This document shows, in pieces, positions 35,994-45,192 of a stretch of DNA of 64,000 nt (its first letter is position 1; the number at the start of each line of letters is the position of its first letter). The DNA comes from Acinetobacter sp. A2. Its GTDB lineage: Bacteria > Pseudomonadota > Gammaproteobacteria > Pseudomonadales > Moraxellaceae. The translations under genes and the position numbers were made by a program. The stretch lies in contig NZ_JAAZQX010000006.1 of NCBI RefSeq assembly GCF_012371325.1, positions 38,169-102,168 on the forward strand. The letters are read 5' to 3'. The notes beneath the pieces are model-generated. The model ran no database searches and had not been told where the DNA came from. It was given only the letters and a program-made list of their open reading frames with translations.

Positions 35994-36356
35994 CTGACCA
36001 CCTATAAAATATTTTCGATGAAGTATAACGTGATCACCGCTGTGACCAAAGTGCTAAAACACAGAGATTATCTTGAGCTTTGTAAAAATACCAGCAATCA
36101 CAATATTTTTTCTACAGGCATTTATTCACCCTGTACAGTCAGTATTATTGCGACTTATGACACAGATAAAGTGAATTATATTTCAAGGCATCAATTGTCA
36201 AAATCCAAAAACTATGCAAAAAATAGGGCGTGCTTTAAACCACGTTCTTTTAACAGGAAGTTTTAAAGACTGGCATATCACTTGCTTAATTTTTACAACT
36301 GTTCAATTACAGCCAATTTTAAGCATTTATAACACTGCGTTTATAAGAAGAAATTT
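35994..36356. other. Intergenic region between lptM and the symporter gene
   Basis: About 360 bp holding the divergent promoters. Near its right end the sequence TTTATAAGAAGAAATTT precedes the symporter ATG and includes its AAGAAG ribosome-binding site. I see no riboswitch-like structure and no credible gene; a frame starting at a TTG has no coding character. Confidence 0.55.
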
Positions 36357-37712
36357 ATGCAAAATTTACAATCGATCATGGAAACCTTAAGCGGCTGGGT
36401 CTGGGGTCCATATATGCTCATTCTCATTGTGGGAACGGGTGTTTTCCTTACCTTCCGTTTATTGTTCTGGCAATTCCGCATGCTGCCTCTGGCTTTTAAA
36501 CAAGTCTTTTGCAAACATGATAAAGCTGAAAAAGAACCTGGCGATATTTCACATTTCGCCTCACTGATGACCGCACTCTCTGCCACCATTGGTACGGGGA
36601 ATATTGCGGGTGTCGCAACTGCCTGTGTACTCGGTGGCCCAGGTGCCGTTTTCTGGATGTGGATGACTGCGCTATTTGGGATGGCAACCAAATACGGCGA
36701 AGGTGTACTGGCAGTTAAATATCGAATTAAAAATGAAAAAGGGCAAATGTCAGGCGGCCCAATGTACTACATTGAACGCGGACTAAAATGGAAATGGTTG
36801 GCGATTATCTTTGCCTTCTTTGGTACTGTTGCCTCATTTGGTATTGGCAGTTCGGTGCAGTCCAACACGGTAGCTTTGGCTGTACAAAATAGTATGGGCG
36901 TAGAAACCTGGATGACAGGTATAGTGATTACGGTATTTTCAGCGCTCGTCATTTTAGGTGGAATTACCTCTATTTCTAAAGCATCTTCGGTGATTGTTCC
37001 AATTATGGCCATTCTGTATGTCGCAGGCGGCCTGATTATTATTTTAAACAATCTGCACCTCGTTGTTCCTGCATTTGAACTGATTTTACGGGATGCCTTT
37101 ACTGGTGAAGCCGTTGCAGGTGGTGCAATTGGTGCCGTGATTCGTTACGGTGTGGCACGTGGTGTGTTCTCGAATGAAGCAGGTATGGGTTCTGCGCCAA
37201 TTGCCGCTGCTGCTGCCAAGACCGACCACCCTGCCCGTCAAGGCTTAGTGTCTATGACAGGTACATTTATTGACACCATTATTGTTTGTAGCATCACAGG
37301 TATTGTTTTGGTCATGGGCTTTATTATGGCCGACAATAGTTTTGGCGGTGTAACAGGTGCAGTACTTACCACACAAGTCTTTGACCAGTTATTACCTGGT
37401 TTCGGTGGCTGGGTGGTAACTTTCGGCATCATCTTCTTTGCCTACTCCACTATTTTAGGTTGGAGCTACTATGGCGAAAAATGCTGTACTTATTTATTTG
37501 GCGAAAAATACGTGTTGATTTACCGCCTGATTTATATTGCTTCGGTGTTCATTGGTACCATTGCGACACTCGATCTCGTTTGGTTATTTGCCGATACCTT
37601 TAACGGTTTAATGGCTGTTCCGAACCTGATTGCCTTATTGTTACTGTCTGGTGTGATTGCCAAAGAATCTAAGGACTTTATTGCCAAACGCAAATCTGGC
37701 GAGTTGTATTAA
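36357..37712 (+). CDS. Alanine/glycine:cation symporter (AGCS family)
   Basis: A 451-residue sodium-coupled amino-acid importer with about eleven helices. Family motifs: the first-helix WVWGPYMLILIVGTGVFLT, the LSATIGTGNIAGVATA block, GGPGAVFWMWMTALFGMATK, and RYGVARGVFSNEAGMGSAPI, the AGCS signature. It resembles AlsT/DagA-type carriers; whether alanine or glycine is preferred cannot be read from sequence. Monocistronic, preceded by a 360-bp gap and followed by radA 152 nt downstream. Confidence 0.93.
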   Translation: MQNLQSIMETLSGWVWGPYMLILIVGTGVFLTFRLLFWQFRMLPLAFKQVFCKHDKAEKEPGDISHFASLMTALSATIGTGNIAGVATACVLGGPGAVFWMWMTALFGMATKYGEGVLAVKYRIKNEKGQMSGGPMYYIERGLKWKWLAIIFAFFGTVASFGIGSSVQSNTVALAVQNSMGVETWMTGIVITVFSALVILGGITSISKASSVIVPIMAILYVAGGLIIILNNLHLVVPAFELILRDAFTGEAVAGGAIGAVIRYGVARGVFSNEAGMGSAPIAAAAAKTDHPARQGLVSMTGTFIDTIIVCSITGIVLVMGFIMADNSFGGVTGAVLTTQVFDQLLPGFGGWVVTFGIIFFAYSTILGWSYYGEKCCTYLFGEKYVLIYRLIYIASVFIGTIATLDLVWLFADTFNGLMAVPNLIALLLLSGVIAKESKDFIAKRKSGELY

Positions 37713-37864
37713 GCCTTAGCTACAAATGTAATTTCATCCTTACCCATCATACAATCACCATTGTGGTTGTATGATTTTCCTTGAAAGATCAAGATAACAT
37801 TCATTTCCCCGCCTTTACTCTGTATGCTGTAGCCAGTTTTCAAATAAATACAACGACTGGACTT

Positions 37865-39253
37865 ATGGCAAAAGTAAAAAGTGTCTATCGCTGTGAACAA
37901 TGTGGCGCAGATCATCCTAAATGGGCAGGACAATGCTCGGAATGTGGCGAGTGGAACTCGCTGAATGAAGTGAGTATTGCACCTGCAGTCACGCATCGTG
38001 CCCAACCCAAAATGGGCGGTGGCTATGCAGGACAAGCTGCAGCAATTACTACATTAAACAAAGTATCTGTTTCGCATGAAACCAGACTAACCACAGGCAT
38101 TGGTGAGTTTGACCGTGTATTGGGTGGTGGTTTGGTTACAGGTTCGGTGGTGCTCATTGGTGGTGACCCAGGTATCGGTAAATCGACCATTTTGCTGCAA
38201 ACTGCAACTCACATGGCTGCGGCCAACAACACCGCCTTATATATCACGGGTGAAGAATCGCTTTCACAAGTGGCATTACGTGCTCAACGCTTAGACTTAC
38301 CCACAGATCAGCTCAAAGTCATGGCAGAGACCTGTGTTGAACGTATTTGCGAAGTGCTTGCGCATGAACGCCCTGCTGTGGCTGTTTTAGACTCAATTCA
38401 AACTTTATATACCGAAACGTTGCAATCTGCACCAGGTGGCGTTTCACAAATTCGTGAATCGGCGGCACTTCTAACTCGCTTTGCAAAAAACAGTGGCACA
38501 GCACTCTTTATTGTGGGTCACGTGACCAAAGAAGGCGCTTTGGCAGGGCCACGCGTCTTGGAACACATGGTCGATTGTGTCCTATATTTTGAAGGTCAGT
38601 CAGACTCTCGTTACCGTATGATACGGGCCGTCAAAAACCGTTTTGGCGCAGTGAATGAGCTGGGTGTTTTTGGCATGACCGATAAAGGCTTACGTGAAGT
38701 CGCCAATCCATCAGCGATATTTTTAAGTCGTTATGATGAAGCAATCCCAGGTTCGATTGTCATGATTAGCCGCGAAGGTACACGTCCCCTTTTGGTTGAA
38801 GTACAAGCCTTGGTGGATGATGCACATGGTCAACCTAGACGTGTAGCTTTAGGTTTGGAGCAAAACCGTCTGAATATGTTGTTGGCGGTCATGCATCGAC
38901 ATGGTGGTGTGCAAACCTCAGGGCAAGACGTGTATGTAAATGTGGTTGGTGGTTTAAAAATTACCGAAACAGGCTCTGACCTTGCAGTATTGCTGGCCTG
39001 TGCTTCGAGCTTACGAGGCAAAGCCCTACCACAACAATTGGCTGTTTTTGGTGAGGTCGGTTTGTCGGGCGAAATCCGCCCTGTGCCTAATGGTCAAGAA
39101 CGCTTAAAAGAAGCCATTAAGCATGGCTTTAAATACATTATTGTGCCTCGTGGCAATGCACCACAAAAAGCCATTGCAGGTGTGCAAATTATTGCGGTAG
39201 CTCGTTTGCATGAAGCTTTAAGTGAAGCCATGAGTTTAAGTGAAAATCTCTAA
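37865..39253 (+). CDS. radA: DNA repair protein RadA
   Basis: RecA-like branch-migration ATPase for recombinational repair and natural transformation. N-terminal C4 zinc finger CEQCGADHPKWAGQCSEC, Walker A GGDPGIGKST, the RadA-specific KNRFG motif (RAVKNRFGAVNELG), and a Lon-like C-terminal domain (GEVGLSGEIRPVP). 462 residues. I chose the ATG at 37865, where the protein begins MAKVKSVYRC as in other RadA proteins; an upstream frame start at 37781 adds 28 unrelated residues. Confidence 0.96.
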   Translation: MAKVKSVYRCEQCGADHPKWAGQCSECGEWNSLNEVSIAPAVTHRAQPKMGGGYAGQAAAITTLNKVSVSHETRLTTGIGEFDRVLGGGLVTGSVVLIGGDPGIGKSTILLQTATHMAAANNTALYITGEESLSQVALRAQRLDLPTDQLKVMAETCVERICEVLAHERPAVAVLDSIQTLYTETLQSAPGGVSQIRESAALLTRFAKNSGTALFIVGHVTKEGALAGPRVLEHMVDCVLYFEGQSDSRYRMIRAVKNRFGAVNELGVFGMTDKGLREVANPSAIFLSRYDEAIPGSIVMISREGTRPLLVEVQALVDDAHGQPRRVALGLEQNRLNMLLAVMHRHGGVQTSGQDVYVNVVGGLKITETGSDLAVLLACASSLRGKALPQQLAVFGEVGLSGEIRPVPNGQERLKEAIKHGFKYIIVPRGNAPQKAIAGVQIIAVARLHEALSEAMSLSENL

Positions 39254-39387
39254 AGACTTTTTAGCCGTATTCATTTCACTATGTATTTCTCAACATTTGT
39301 AGAAAAAATACCGATTTTATATTGAAATTCGTAGCAAATGCCTGCATAAATACACAGCTTAACTTTATTTTAATATAGGAAAATTTG

Positions 39388-40365
39388 ATGGAAGTTCGAC
39401 AGCGTGGTTTGATTGCAGCAATGCTTACAGCGACCTTATTGGTAGCACCGTTGGCAGCAGAGGCAAAACGTGCAGGTGGCGGTAAAAGTCATGGTATGAG
39501 CCGTTCTGCAGCCCCAACTCAGTCTTACCAACAACCTCGCCAAACAACGCCAGCACAACAACCTGCTCCTGCTCAGCAAAAATCTGGCCCAGGCGTAGGT
39601 GGTATGGTTGCAGCAGGTGTTGCTGGTGCAGCGATTGGTGCTGTTGCTGCGAATGCTTTGGCAGATGACCAAGCCAGTGCAGCCGAAGCACAAGAGGAAA
39701 AAGGTGGTATTCCAAGCTGGATTTGGATTTTACTCGCTGCTGCTGTCGCCTTCTTCATTTTCCGTAAGATGGGCGCAAAAAAAAAACTAACGCCTAACCC
39801 GTATGCGCCAAACAGCGGTGCCAATCAGGCACCGTTTGCGCAAACTCCAGCAAATGCTGCTCCGCGTAACGACAATACAAATATTTTTGGTCAGTCTGTA
39901 GGTGGTTCTGCAGCTGCAACGCAAGCACCTTTTGGCCAAGCAGCAAATAACAATGCTCCTTTCGGCACAGCTTATACCAACAGTGGCAACCAATTGCCTG
40001 ATGGTTCTGAGCCAGCGGCTTTCTTACGTGTTGCACGTCAGCGTTTTAACCATATTCAGTCTATGAATACAGCAAGCAATATTGCAGAAATTCAGCGTTA
40101 TTTAACACCTGATTTATATCAGTCAATGTATCAGGATATTATGGCAAACCAAGACCAAGATGTAGCAGAGTTTTCTAACTTAAATGCAATGGTGGTCGAT
40201 TCTACAACTGAAAATGGTCAATATGTGGTGAGTGTACGCTTTACTGGTACGGTCAGCGAAGACCTGAACAGCCTACCGCAGCCATTTACAGAAATCTGGC
40301 ACTTTGTAAAACCTGCAGGTTCAAACCAAGACTGGTTAGTGGCAGGTATTCAACAAGAGCAATAA
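39388..40365 (+). CDS. Tim44-like domain protein
   Basis: A 325-residue protein. A signal-like N-terminal segment (LIAAMLTATLLVAPLAAEA) is followed by a Gln/Pro/Ala-rich linker, a glycine/alanine hydrophobic stretch and a second transmembrane helix near residue 115 (WIWILLAAAVAFFIFRKMG). A second low-complexity Asn/Ala/Pro linker leads to a C-terminal Tim44-like domain of about 130 residues (FLRVARQRFNHIQSMNTASN to EIWHFVKPAGSNQDWLVAGI). The mitochondrial relative tethers an import motor, but bacterial members have no settled function. ATG at 39388 with an AGGA upstream. Its own terminator follows. Confidence 0.85.
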   Translation: MEVRQRGLIAAMLTATLLVAPLAAEAKRAGGGKSHGMSRSAAPTQSYQQPRQTTPAQQPAPAQQKSGPGVGGMVAAGVAGAAIGAVAANALADDQASAAEAQEEKGGIPSWIWILLAAAVAFFIFRKMGAKKKLTPNPYAPNSGANQAPFAQTPANAAPRNDNTNIFGQSVGGSAAATQAPFGQAANNNAPFGTAYTNSGNQLPDGSEPAAFLRVARQRFNHIQSMNTASNIAEIQRYLTPDLYQSMYQDIMANQDQDVAEFSNLNAMVVDSTTENGQYVVSVRFTGTVSEDLNSLPQPFTEIWHFVKPAGSNQDWLVAGIQQEQ

Positions 40366-40380
40366 TTTCAAAATAATTTA

Positions 40381-40408
40381 AAACAGCGGCCTAGGCCGCT
40401 GTTTTTTA
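40381..40408 (+). terminator. Terminator of the Tim44-like gene
   Basis: A 22-bp perfect palindrome AACAGCGGCC-TAGGCCGCTGTT followed by T6, 15 nt after the stop codon. The next 300 bp (40409-40710) show no gene. Confidence 0.87.
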
Positions 40409-40710
40409 TTTATATCTTTTATTAGACATAGCTTCTATTCAAAAACTTTCTTTGCAATTTAAATCTCTCTTTAATTCATATCCATCATAAATTAAAGAAA
40501 AACATAGTAGTTAAAGCAACGTATCTTTGATACTGAATAAACACATTAAACAGGACTTTAGTATCTTCTAGGTTCTGCTCTAGATTGAGGTAGGACAACA
40601 TCTTGATATTTACAGATAACCCATAAACTTAAATACGGCATAGCTTCGATTTATACAAAAGTGAATACATTTAGACGATTACAGCAACTTCGGTCAGATT
40701 CCTGTCACAC

Positions 40711-40741
40711 AAAAAAGCCCTGCTACTGGCAGGGCTTTTTT
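40711..40741 (-). terminator. Terminator of the DegS-like protease gene
   Basis: Stem GCCCTGC / GCAGGGC extended by A/T pairs, loop TACTG, T-tract on both strands, 17 nt after the protease stop codon. Confidence 0.85.
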
Positions 40742-40757
40742 ACGGATGATCAATACA

Positions 40758-41936
40758 TTATTCAGGCAATGGAATAAATTGCTTATCTGAATTTTGTACT
40801 TTTCGTTCACCTACAGCGACCTGTAAATCTAGTGCCTCTTCACCACGCTCTACCGATACCGTGACTGTGCTGTTTGGTGCTTGTACTGCCACATAATTAA
40901 TTAAATGCGAAGTTGATGTAATCGCTTCATTATTTACTTTCAGAATTTTATCACCACGTTTTAAACCAGCTTCTGCAGCTGGGCCACCACGCAGTACATC
41001 TGCAACCACTACACCACCTTGTGCAGGCTCTAAAATATTGTCTTGCTCTACAGGCAATAAACTAATACCTAACCACCCACGAACCACACGTCCATCTTTT
41101 AAAATAGAGTTTAAAACTTGCTGACACACCTGCGCAGGAATCGCAAAACCAATCCCCAATGATCCACCCGATTGCGAGAAAATTGCAGTATTTACCCCAA
41201 TTAAATTCCCTGCCACATCAATCAATGCACCACCAGAGTTACCTGGGTTAATTGCCGCATCGGTTTGAATAAAGTCTTCATAGGTATTAATGCCTAAATC
41301 AGAACGACCTGTGGCAGAAATAATCCCCTGAGTCACCGTTTGCCCTACCCCAAACGGATTGCCAATCGCAAGAACTACATCGCCAACTTCATTACCACTG
41401 AGTTTAAATGGCAAGACTGGCAATTTTTCTAACTCAATTTTAATTACCGCCAAGTCCGTATCTGGGTCAGTACCAACAACTTTTGCCTCAGCACGACGAC
41501 CATCATGCAATGCCACCACAATTTGTTCTGCCTGCGCAATCACATGGTTATTTGTCAAAATATAACCGTCTGGACGAACAATTACCCCAGAACCCAAACT
41601 GTTTTCATTTGGACCTTGCTTAAATTGATCGGGTAACTGGTTACCAAAAAACTCACGAAACGCAGGGTCATTCAGTAATGGATGATCCAACTGTTTGACT
41701 TTTTGTGTGGTAAAAATATTCACCACTGCTGGCGCAGCCACTTTTACCGCAGCACTGTACGACACTACCCCACCTGTGCGTGTCGTATCAATCAAAGGCT
41801 CTATTTTTTCGGCAGGCATTTTTACACCATCAGTTGCTACAGGTGCTTTCGGTTTTTGTAATTGTTGCCAAGTGACAAAGCCAATAATGACCAGAATGAG
41901 TAACACCCAAGGTAACCAGGTAAAGCTCCGGCGCAC
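40758..41936 (-). CDS. DegS/AlgW-type periplasmic serine protease
   Basis: A 392-residue HtrA-family protease with an N-terminal membrane anchor (WLPWVLLILVIIGFVTW at about 5-22), a trypsin-like domain, and one PDZ domain at about 280-370. Catalytic triad: His in YILTNNHVIA, Asp in DPDTDLAVIKIE, Ser in INPGNSGGALID. One PDZ domain with an anchor is the DegS/AlgW form, which cleaves an anti-sigma factor in the envelope stress pathway, rather than the soluble two-PDZ DegP. The target in this organism is not shown. Divergent from the Nif3-like gene. Confidence 0.88.
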   Translation of the reverse strand: MRRSFTWLPWVLLILVIIGFVTWQQLQKPKAPVATDGVKMPAEKIEPLIDTTRTGGVVSYSAAVKVAAPAVVNIFTTQKVKQLDHPLLNDPAFREFFGNQLPDQFKQGPNENSLGSGVIVRPDGYILTNNHVIAQAEQIVVALHDGRRAEAKVVGTDPDTDLAVIKIELEKLPVLPFKLSGNEVGDVVLAIGNPFGVGQTVTQGIISATGRSDLGINTYEDFIQTDAAINPGNSGGALIDVAGNLIGVNTAIFSQSGGSLGIGFAIPAQVCQQVLNSILKDGRVVRGWLGISLLPVEQDNILEPAQGGVVVADVLRGGPAAEAGLKRGDKILKVNNEAITSTSHLINYVAVQAPNSTVTVSVERGEEALDLQVAVGERKVQNSDKQFIPLPE

Positions 41937-42101
41937 GTTTTGTACCTCTAAATAAATTTTTTGATGATTAAGTTATTGAATGCACTATTGTAAAACGAAA
42001 CATACCTAGAAACATAAAAAAGCTGAAGAGTTTTGTCTTGCTTTAGTTACAATACAAAATATGTTTTGATATAAATGAAAAATCTGCAATTTGAGAGAGT
42101 T

Positions 42102-42860
42102 ATGGCGCAATTAAAAGACATTATTCACTGGTGTGATCAAACTTTAAGTACGCATGAATTTAAAGATTATGCACCCAATGGATTACAAATTGAAGGTAAG
42201 CCTGAAGTGCATAAAATTTTATGCGCAGTCACTGCGTCGCAAGATGCAATTGATGCCGCAATTGCCCAAAATGCAGACTTACTTTTGGTGCATCATGGCT
42301 ATTTCTGGAAAGGTGAAGCCTACCCGATTACAGGTATGCGTGGTAAACGCATTAAAAGTTTAATCCAGCATGACATTTCTTTGGTCGGCTATCATTTACC
42401 GCTAGATTCACATCCAAGTCTAGGCAATAACGCTGCCATTGCAGAACTTTTACAATTAGAAAATCTGCAAGCATTAGACCCAAGTGAACGTCATCCTATT
42501 GGTAATATTGGTTTTCTACAACAAGCCATGAGTGCAACAGAATTTCGCGACTATTTAACAGCACGTTTAGGTTTTAATACGATTCATCTTCCTGCTGAAA
42601 AAAACCACATTCAAAAAGTCGGGTTCTGCACAGGTGCAGCACAAGATTTTATTAGCAAAGCGGCAGAACAAGGCTGTGATGCATTTATCTCGGGTGAAGT
42701 CAGTGAGCGAACCTTTTACGAAGCTAAAGAATTAGGCGTGCATTATTACGCTTGCGGACACCATGCAACTGAGCGTTATGGCGTGCAACGTCTCGCAAAA
42801 GCTATTTCAGAACAGTTTAATATTGAGTATAGTTATTTCGAATTAAATAATCCGATTTAA
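42102..42860 (+). CDS. Nif3-like dinuclear metal-centre protein
   Basis: A 252-residue NIF3/YbgI family protein; members form toroidal hexamers with two metal ions per subunit. Metal-binding motifs: LLVHHGYFW near residue 65, the LPLDSHPSLGNN block near 102, and the C-terminal HHATERYGVQRL. Role is unsettled; a GTP cyclohydrolase-like or hydrolase activity has been suggested for relatives. I prefer the ATG at 42102 (MAQLKDIIHW), preceded by GAGAG, over the in-frame ATG at 42075. Confidence 0.9.
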   Translation: MAQLKDIIHWCDQTLSTHEFKDYAPNGLQIEGKPEVHKILCAVTASQDAIDAAIAQNADLLLVHHGYFWKGEAYPITGMRGKRIKSLIQHDISLVGYHLPLDSHPSLGNNAAIAELLQLENLQALDPSERHPIGNIGFLQQAMSATEFRDYLTARLGFNTIHLPAEKNHIQKVGFCTGAAQDFISKAAEQGCDAFISGEVSERTFYEAKELGVHYYACGHHATERYGVQRLAKAISEQFNIEYSYFELNNPI

Positions 42861-43040
42861 TGCCTAGTTGCACTCTACGGTTTCACATAAATGACATCTG
42901 TGTTTGACATGGTCTTTAGATGTATACATTCAGGACTTATTCTGTATTGTTATTTATACACAATGCGCAATTTGGCTTGAAATCTATTACAATAGAGCCA
43001 CTTAATGTTAAAACCCAGCAAAATGCAAGGAATTGAAAAC

Positions 43041-43667
43041 ATGACAACGATTACTTTACCGGCTTTACCATACGGTTATGAAGATCTTGCTCCGCACATC
43101 AGCAAAGAAACTTTAGAATACCACCACGACAAGCACCACAATACTTATGTGGTAAATCTAAACAACCTAATCGCAGGTACTGAGCTTGAAGGTAAAACTT
43201 TAGACGAAATCATTAAAGCTACTGCGGGTGATGCAGCTAAAGCTGGCGTATTCAACAACGCTGCACAAGTTTGGAACCACACGTTCTACTGGAACTGTAT
43301 GGCGAAAAATGGTGGTGGTAAAGCGACTGGTGCTTTGGCTGCTAAAATTGACGAAGCTTTCGGTTCTTACGAAAAATTTGCTGAAGAATTTGCTGCTGCT
43401 GCAACCACTCAATTTGGTTCAGGTTGGGCTTGGTTAGTTGCAGACGAAGTGAATGGTAAACTTTCTATTCTTAAAACTTCAAACGCTGACACTCCAATGG
43501 CGCACGGCAAAGTTGCAGTGTTAACAATTGACGTTTGGGAACACGCTTACTATATCGACTTCCGTAACGCACGTCCTGCTTACATCAAAACTTTCTTAGA
43601 AAGCCTAGTGAACTGGGACTATGCAAATGCTAAATATGCTGGTCAAGACGCTGGTGTAGAAAAATAA
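43041..43667 (+). CDS. sodB: Superoxide dismutase [Fe]
   Basis: Cytosolic iron superoxide dismutase, 208 residues including a C-terminal tail slightly longer than in E. coli SodB. Metal ligands: His in YHHDKHHNTYVVNLN, His in QVWNHTFYWNC, and Asp/His in DVWEHAYYIDFRNARPAYI. The residues GGGKATGALAAKI and AATTQFGSGWAWL are typical of the Fe form. I use the ATG at 43041 (MTTITLPALPYGYEDL), with AAGG nearby upstream. A T-rich terminator follows. Confidence 0.96.
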   Translation: MTTITLPALPYGYEDLAPHISKETLEYHHDKHHNTYVVNLNNLIAGTELEGKTLDEIIKATAGDAAKAGVFNNAAQVWNHTFYWNCMAKNGGGKATGALAAKIDEAFGSYEKFAEEFAAAATTQFGSGWAWLVADEVNGKLSILKTSNADTPMAHGKVAVLTIDVWEHAYYIDFRNARPAYIKTFLESLVNWDYANAKYAGQDAGVEK

Positions 43668-43685
43668 TTTTTATTTTTCTATAGA

Positions 43686-43713
43686 AAAACTGCTCTTTAT
43701 GGGCAGTTTTTTT
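43686..43713 (+). terminator. Terminator of sodB
   Basis: Stem AAACTGC / GCAGTTT followed by a T-run, about 20 nt after the sodB stop. Confidence 0.8.
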
Positions 43714-43813
43714 ATTTTTGGGCATCAAATGCATATTTATAAAGCAAACAATGCATTTATGATGCTGAACGTGTTGACGACTTTAACTTTCATCCCTAAA
43801 ATGCCCCTCAGAT

Positions 43814-43889
43814 TCTCCAATAGCTCAGTCGGTAGAGCGACGGACTGTTAATCCGCAGGTCCCTGGTTCGAGCCCAGGTTGGAGAGCCA
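43814..43889 (+). tRNA. tRNA-Asn (anticodon GTT), copy 1
   Basis: A 76-nt cloverleaf with acceptor TCTCCAA / TTGGAGA, D arm GCTC..GAGC, anticodon loop CTGTTAA, T arm CCTGGTTCGAGCCCAGG and encoded CCA. It differs from copies 2 and 3 only at the sixth acceptor pair, which is A-T here instead of C-G, a compensated change. Confidence 0.97.
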
Positions 43890-43895
43890 ATCTAT

Positions 43896-43971
43896 TCTCC
43901 CATAGCTCAGTCGGTAGAGCGACGGACTGTTAATCCGCAGGTCCCTGGTTCGAGCCCAGGTGGGAGAGCCA
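43896..43971 (+). tRNA. tRNA-Asn (anticodon GTT), copy 2
   Basis: Six nt after copy 1. Acceptor TCTCCCA / TGGGAGA, otherwise the same sequence, with encoded CCA. Followed by a terminator at 43981, so copies 1 and 2 form one transcript. Confidence 0.97.
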
Positions 43972-43980
43972 AGATTCTTA

Positions 43981-44008
43981 AAAGCCCACGCATCATAACG
44001 TGGGCTTT
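43981..44008 (+). terminator. Terminator of the tRNA-Asn pair
   Basis: Perfect stem AAAGCCCACG / CGTGGGCTTT with an 8-nt loop and T-tract, 9 nt after the second tRNA. Confidence 0.88.
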
Positions 44009-44185
44009 TTTTATGTGCTTTCAATCAGGATCATCGCAACAAAAAAAATGGCCAAGCCAAATCCAAAGATTCATCAGCAAGCATCACTACAATAACATAA
44101 GCTGTAAAGAGCGTTAGTCGATACTTGTGAGCAATACTTTTTTTCGCTAACTTAAATCATCTACAACAATAAAATTTGAAAACCC

Positions 44186-44488
44186 ATGCAAGCACCTTGG
44201 TTAAAATCACTTATTTTTTGGGCCATTCTTATTGTGGTGATTTTTGCAATTTTCCAATGTACGCAAAAATCTGAAAGCAATAAAACTGCTGCTGCGCTTA
44301 TGTACGAACGCCTATATCAATGCAGTCGAGATTTACCTACCCATAAGCAAACCACTTTAAAACAAATACAAAGTCAGATCAAAACCGACATGACGCAACA
44401 AGAGATGCTGAAATTGATACAAGCCTGCCGTCAAGCCAATCCGCTACAATCACGTGAAGATTATATAAAAGCGATTCGGTCACTTTAA
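44186..44488 (+). CDS. Small single-pass membrane protein, 100 aa
   Basis: Unrecognised. One transmembrane helix at about 7-24 (LKSLIFWAILIVVIFAIFQC), then a soluble helical domain with two further cysteines (YQCSRDLP and LIQACRQAN) in a regular spacing. N-terminal in/out anchor with Cys at the end of the helix could also be read as a lipobox-like site (IFQC), but the preceding residues do not fit well. It stands alone between tRNA-Asn genes. Confidence 0.65.
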   Translation: MQAPWLKSLIFWAILIVVIFAIFQCTQKSESNKTAAALMYERLYQCSRDLPTHKQTTLKQIQSQIKTDMTQQEMLKLIQACRQANPLQSREDYIKAIRSL

Positions 44489-44604
44489 AGTGCTATAAAA
44501 CTGGCTAGGCGCTTATTTTTAAAGCAATTAATCTGCTTTTTAACGCTTTTTTTTCAATTCTGACTTGACCCCAACCAGTTAGACACATAGAATGCCTGTC
44601 AGAT

Positions 44605-44680
44605 TCTCCCATAGCTCAGTCGGTAGAGCGACGGACTGTTAATCCGCAGGTCCCTGGTTCGAGCCCAGGTGGGAGAGCCA
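44605..44680 (+). tRNA. tRNA-Asn (anticodon GTT), copy 3
   Basis: Identical to copy 2 across all 76 nt, 633 nt downstream of it, with encoded CCA. A terminator follows at 44690. Confidence 0.97.
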
Positions 44681-44689
44681 AATTCTAAA

Positions 44690-44717
44690 AACCCACTCCA
44701 TTTGAGTGGGTTTTTTT
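44690..44717 (+). terminator. Terminator of tRNA-Asn copy 3
   Basis: Stem AACCCACTC / GAGTGGGTT followed by T7. The next gene's ATG directly abuts the T-tract. Confidence 0.85.
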
Positions 44718-45179
44718 ATGGCTGTGGATTTTCACGTGTTTACATCAAGTCAATCGACCTTCTTTGTGATTGGATGCCTTGCCAGTGTCGCACTGCTATT
44801 TTTACTGGTACAGCAATTATTTTTTCCCAAGAAAAAATTTTATCCCAAACCGATCATGACTGCCTTTGAGCGCAGAATGTTTATGCGCTTAAAACAGGCT
44901 TTTCCTGAGCATCATGTACTGGCACAAGTAGCTTTTAGCGCCTTAATCACCAACACTCATTATAAAATTCGTGCGCTCTTTAACCGCAAAGTGACTGATT
45001 TTGTAATTTTAAATGCTGAGCTGCAAGTCATCGCAATTGTAGAGCTAGATGACCCCTCGCATATTGGTAAAGAACAGGAAGATGCTGAACGTGATGCAAT
45101 GTTCCATGAAGCGGGCTATCGTGTTGTCCGATACACCGAAATTCCGAGTATCAGACAACTACAACAAGATTTAAATTAA
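44718..45179 (+). CDS. DUF2726 domain protein
   Basis: A 153-residue protein with an N-terminal transmembrane helix (about 12-33, FFVIGCLASVALLFLLVQQL) and a DUF2726 domain at about 45-150. The domain has MTAFERRMFMRLKQAFPEHH, then an Arg/Lys core with FNRKVTDFVILNA, ELDDPSHIGKEQEDAERD and GYRVVRYTEIP. The pattern D-F-V, E-L-D, R-Y resembles restriction-endonuclease-like PD-(D/E)xK folds, though catalysis is unproved. The ATG at 44718 begins directly after the tRNA terminator's T-run, so its own promoter is not obvious. Confidence 0.8.
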   Translation: MAVDFHVFTSSQSTFFVIGCLASVALLFLLVQQLFFPKKKFYPKPIMTAFERRMFMRLKQAFPEHHVLAQVAFSALITNTHYKIRALFNRKVTDFVILNAELQVIAIVELDDPSHIGKEQEDAERDAMFHEAGYRVVRYTEIPSIRQLQQDLN

Positions 45180-45192
45180 AATACCCGTAGTG

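Noticed and set aside
35994..36356. Glycine riboswitch before the AGCS symporter
   Set aside because: The conserved purine-rich cores and tandem aptamer layout are absent.
44186..45179. Integrated genomic island at the tRNA-Asn genes
   Set aside because: No integrase, no partial tRNA repeat of attachment-site type and no shift in composition; the small genes between the tRNAs are ordinary in appearance.
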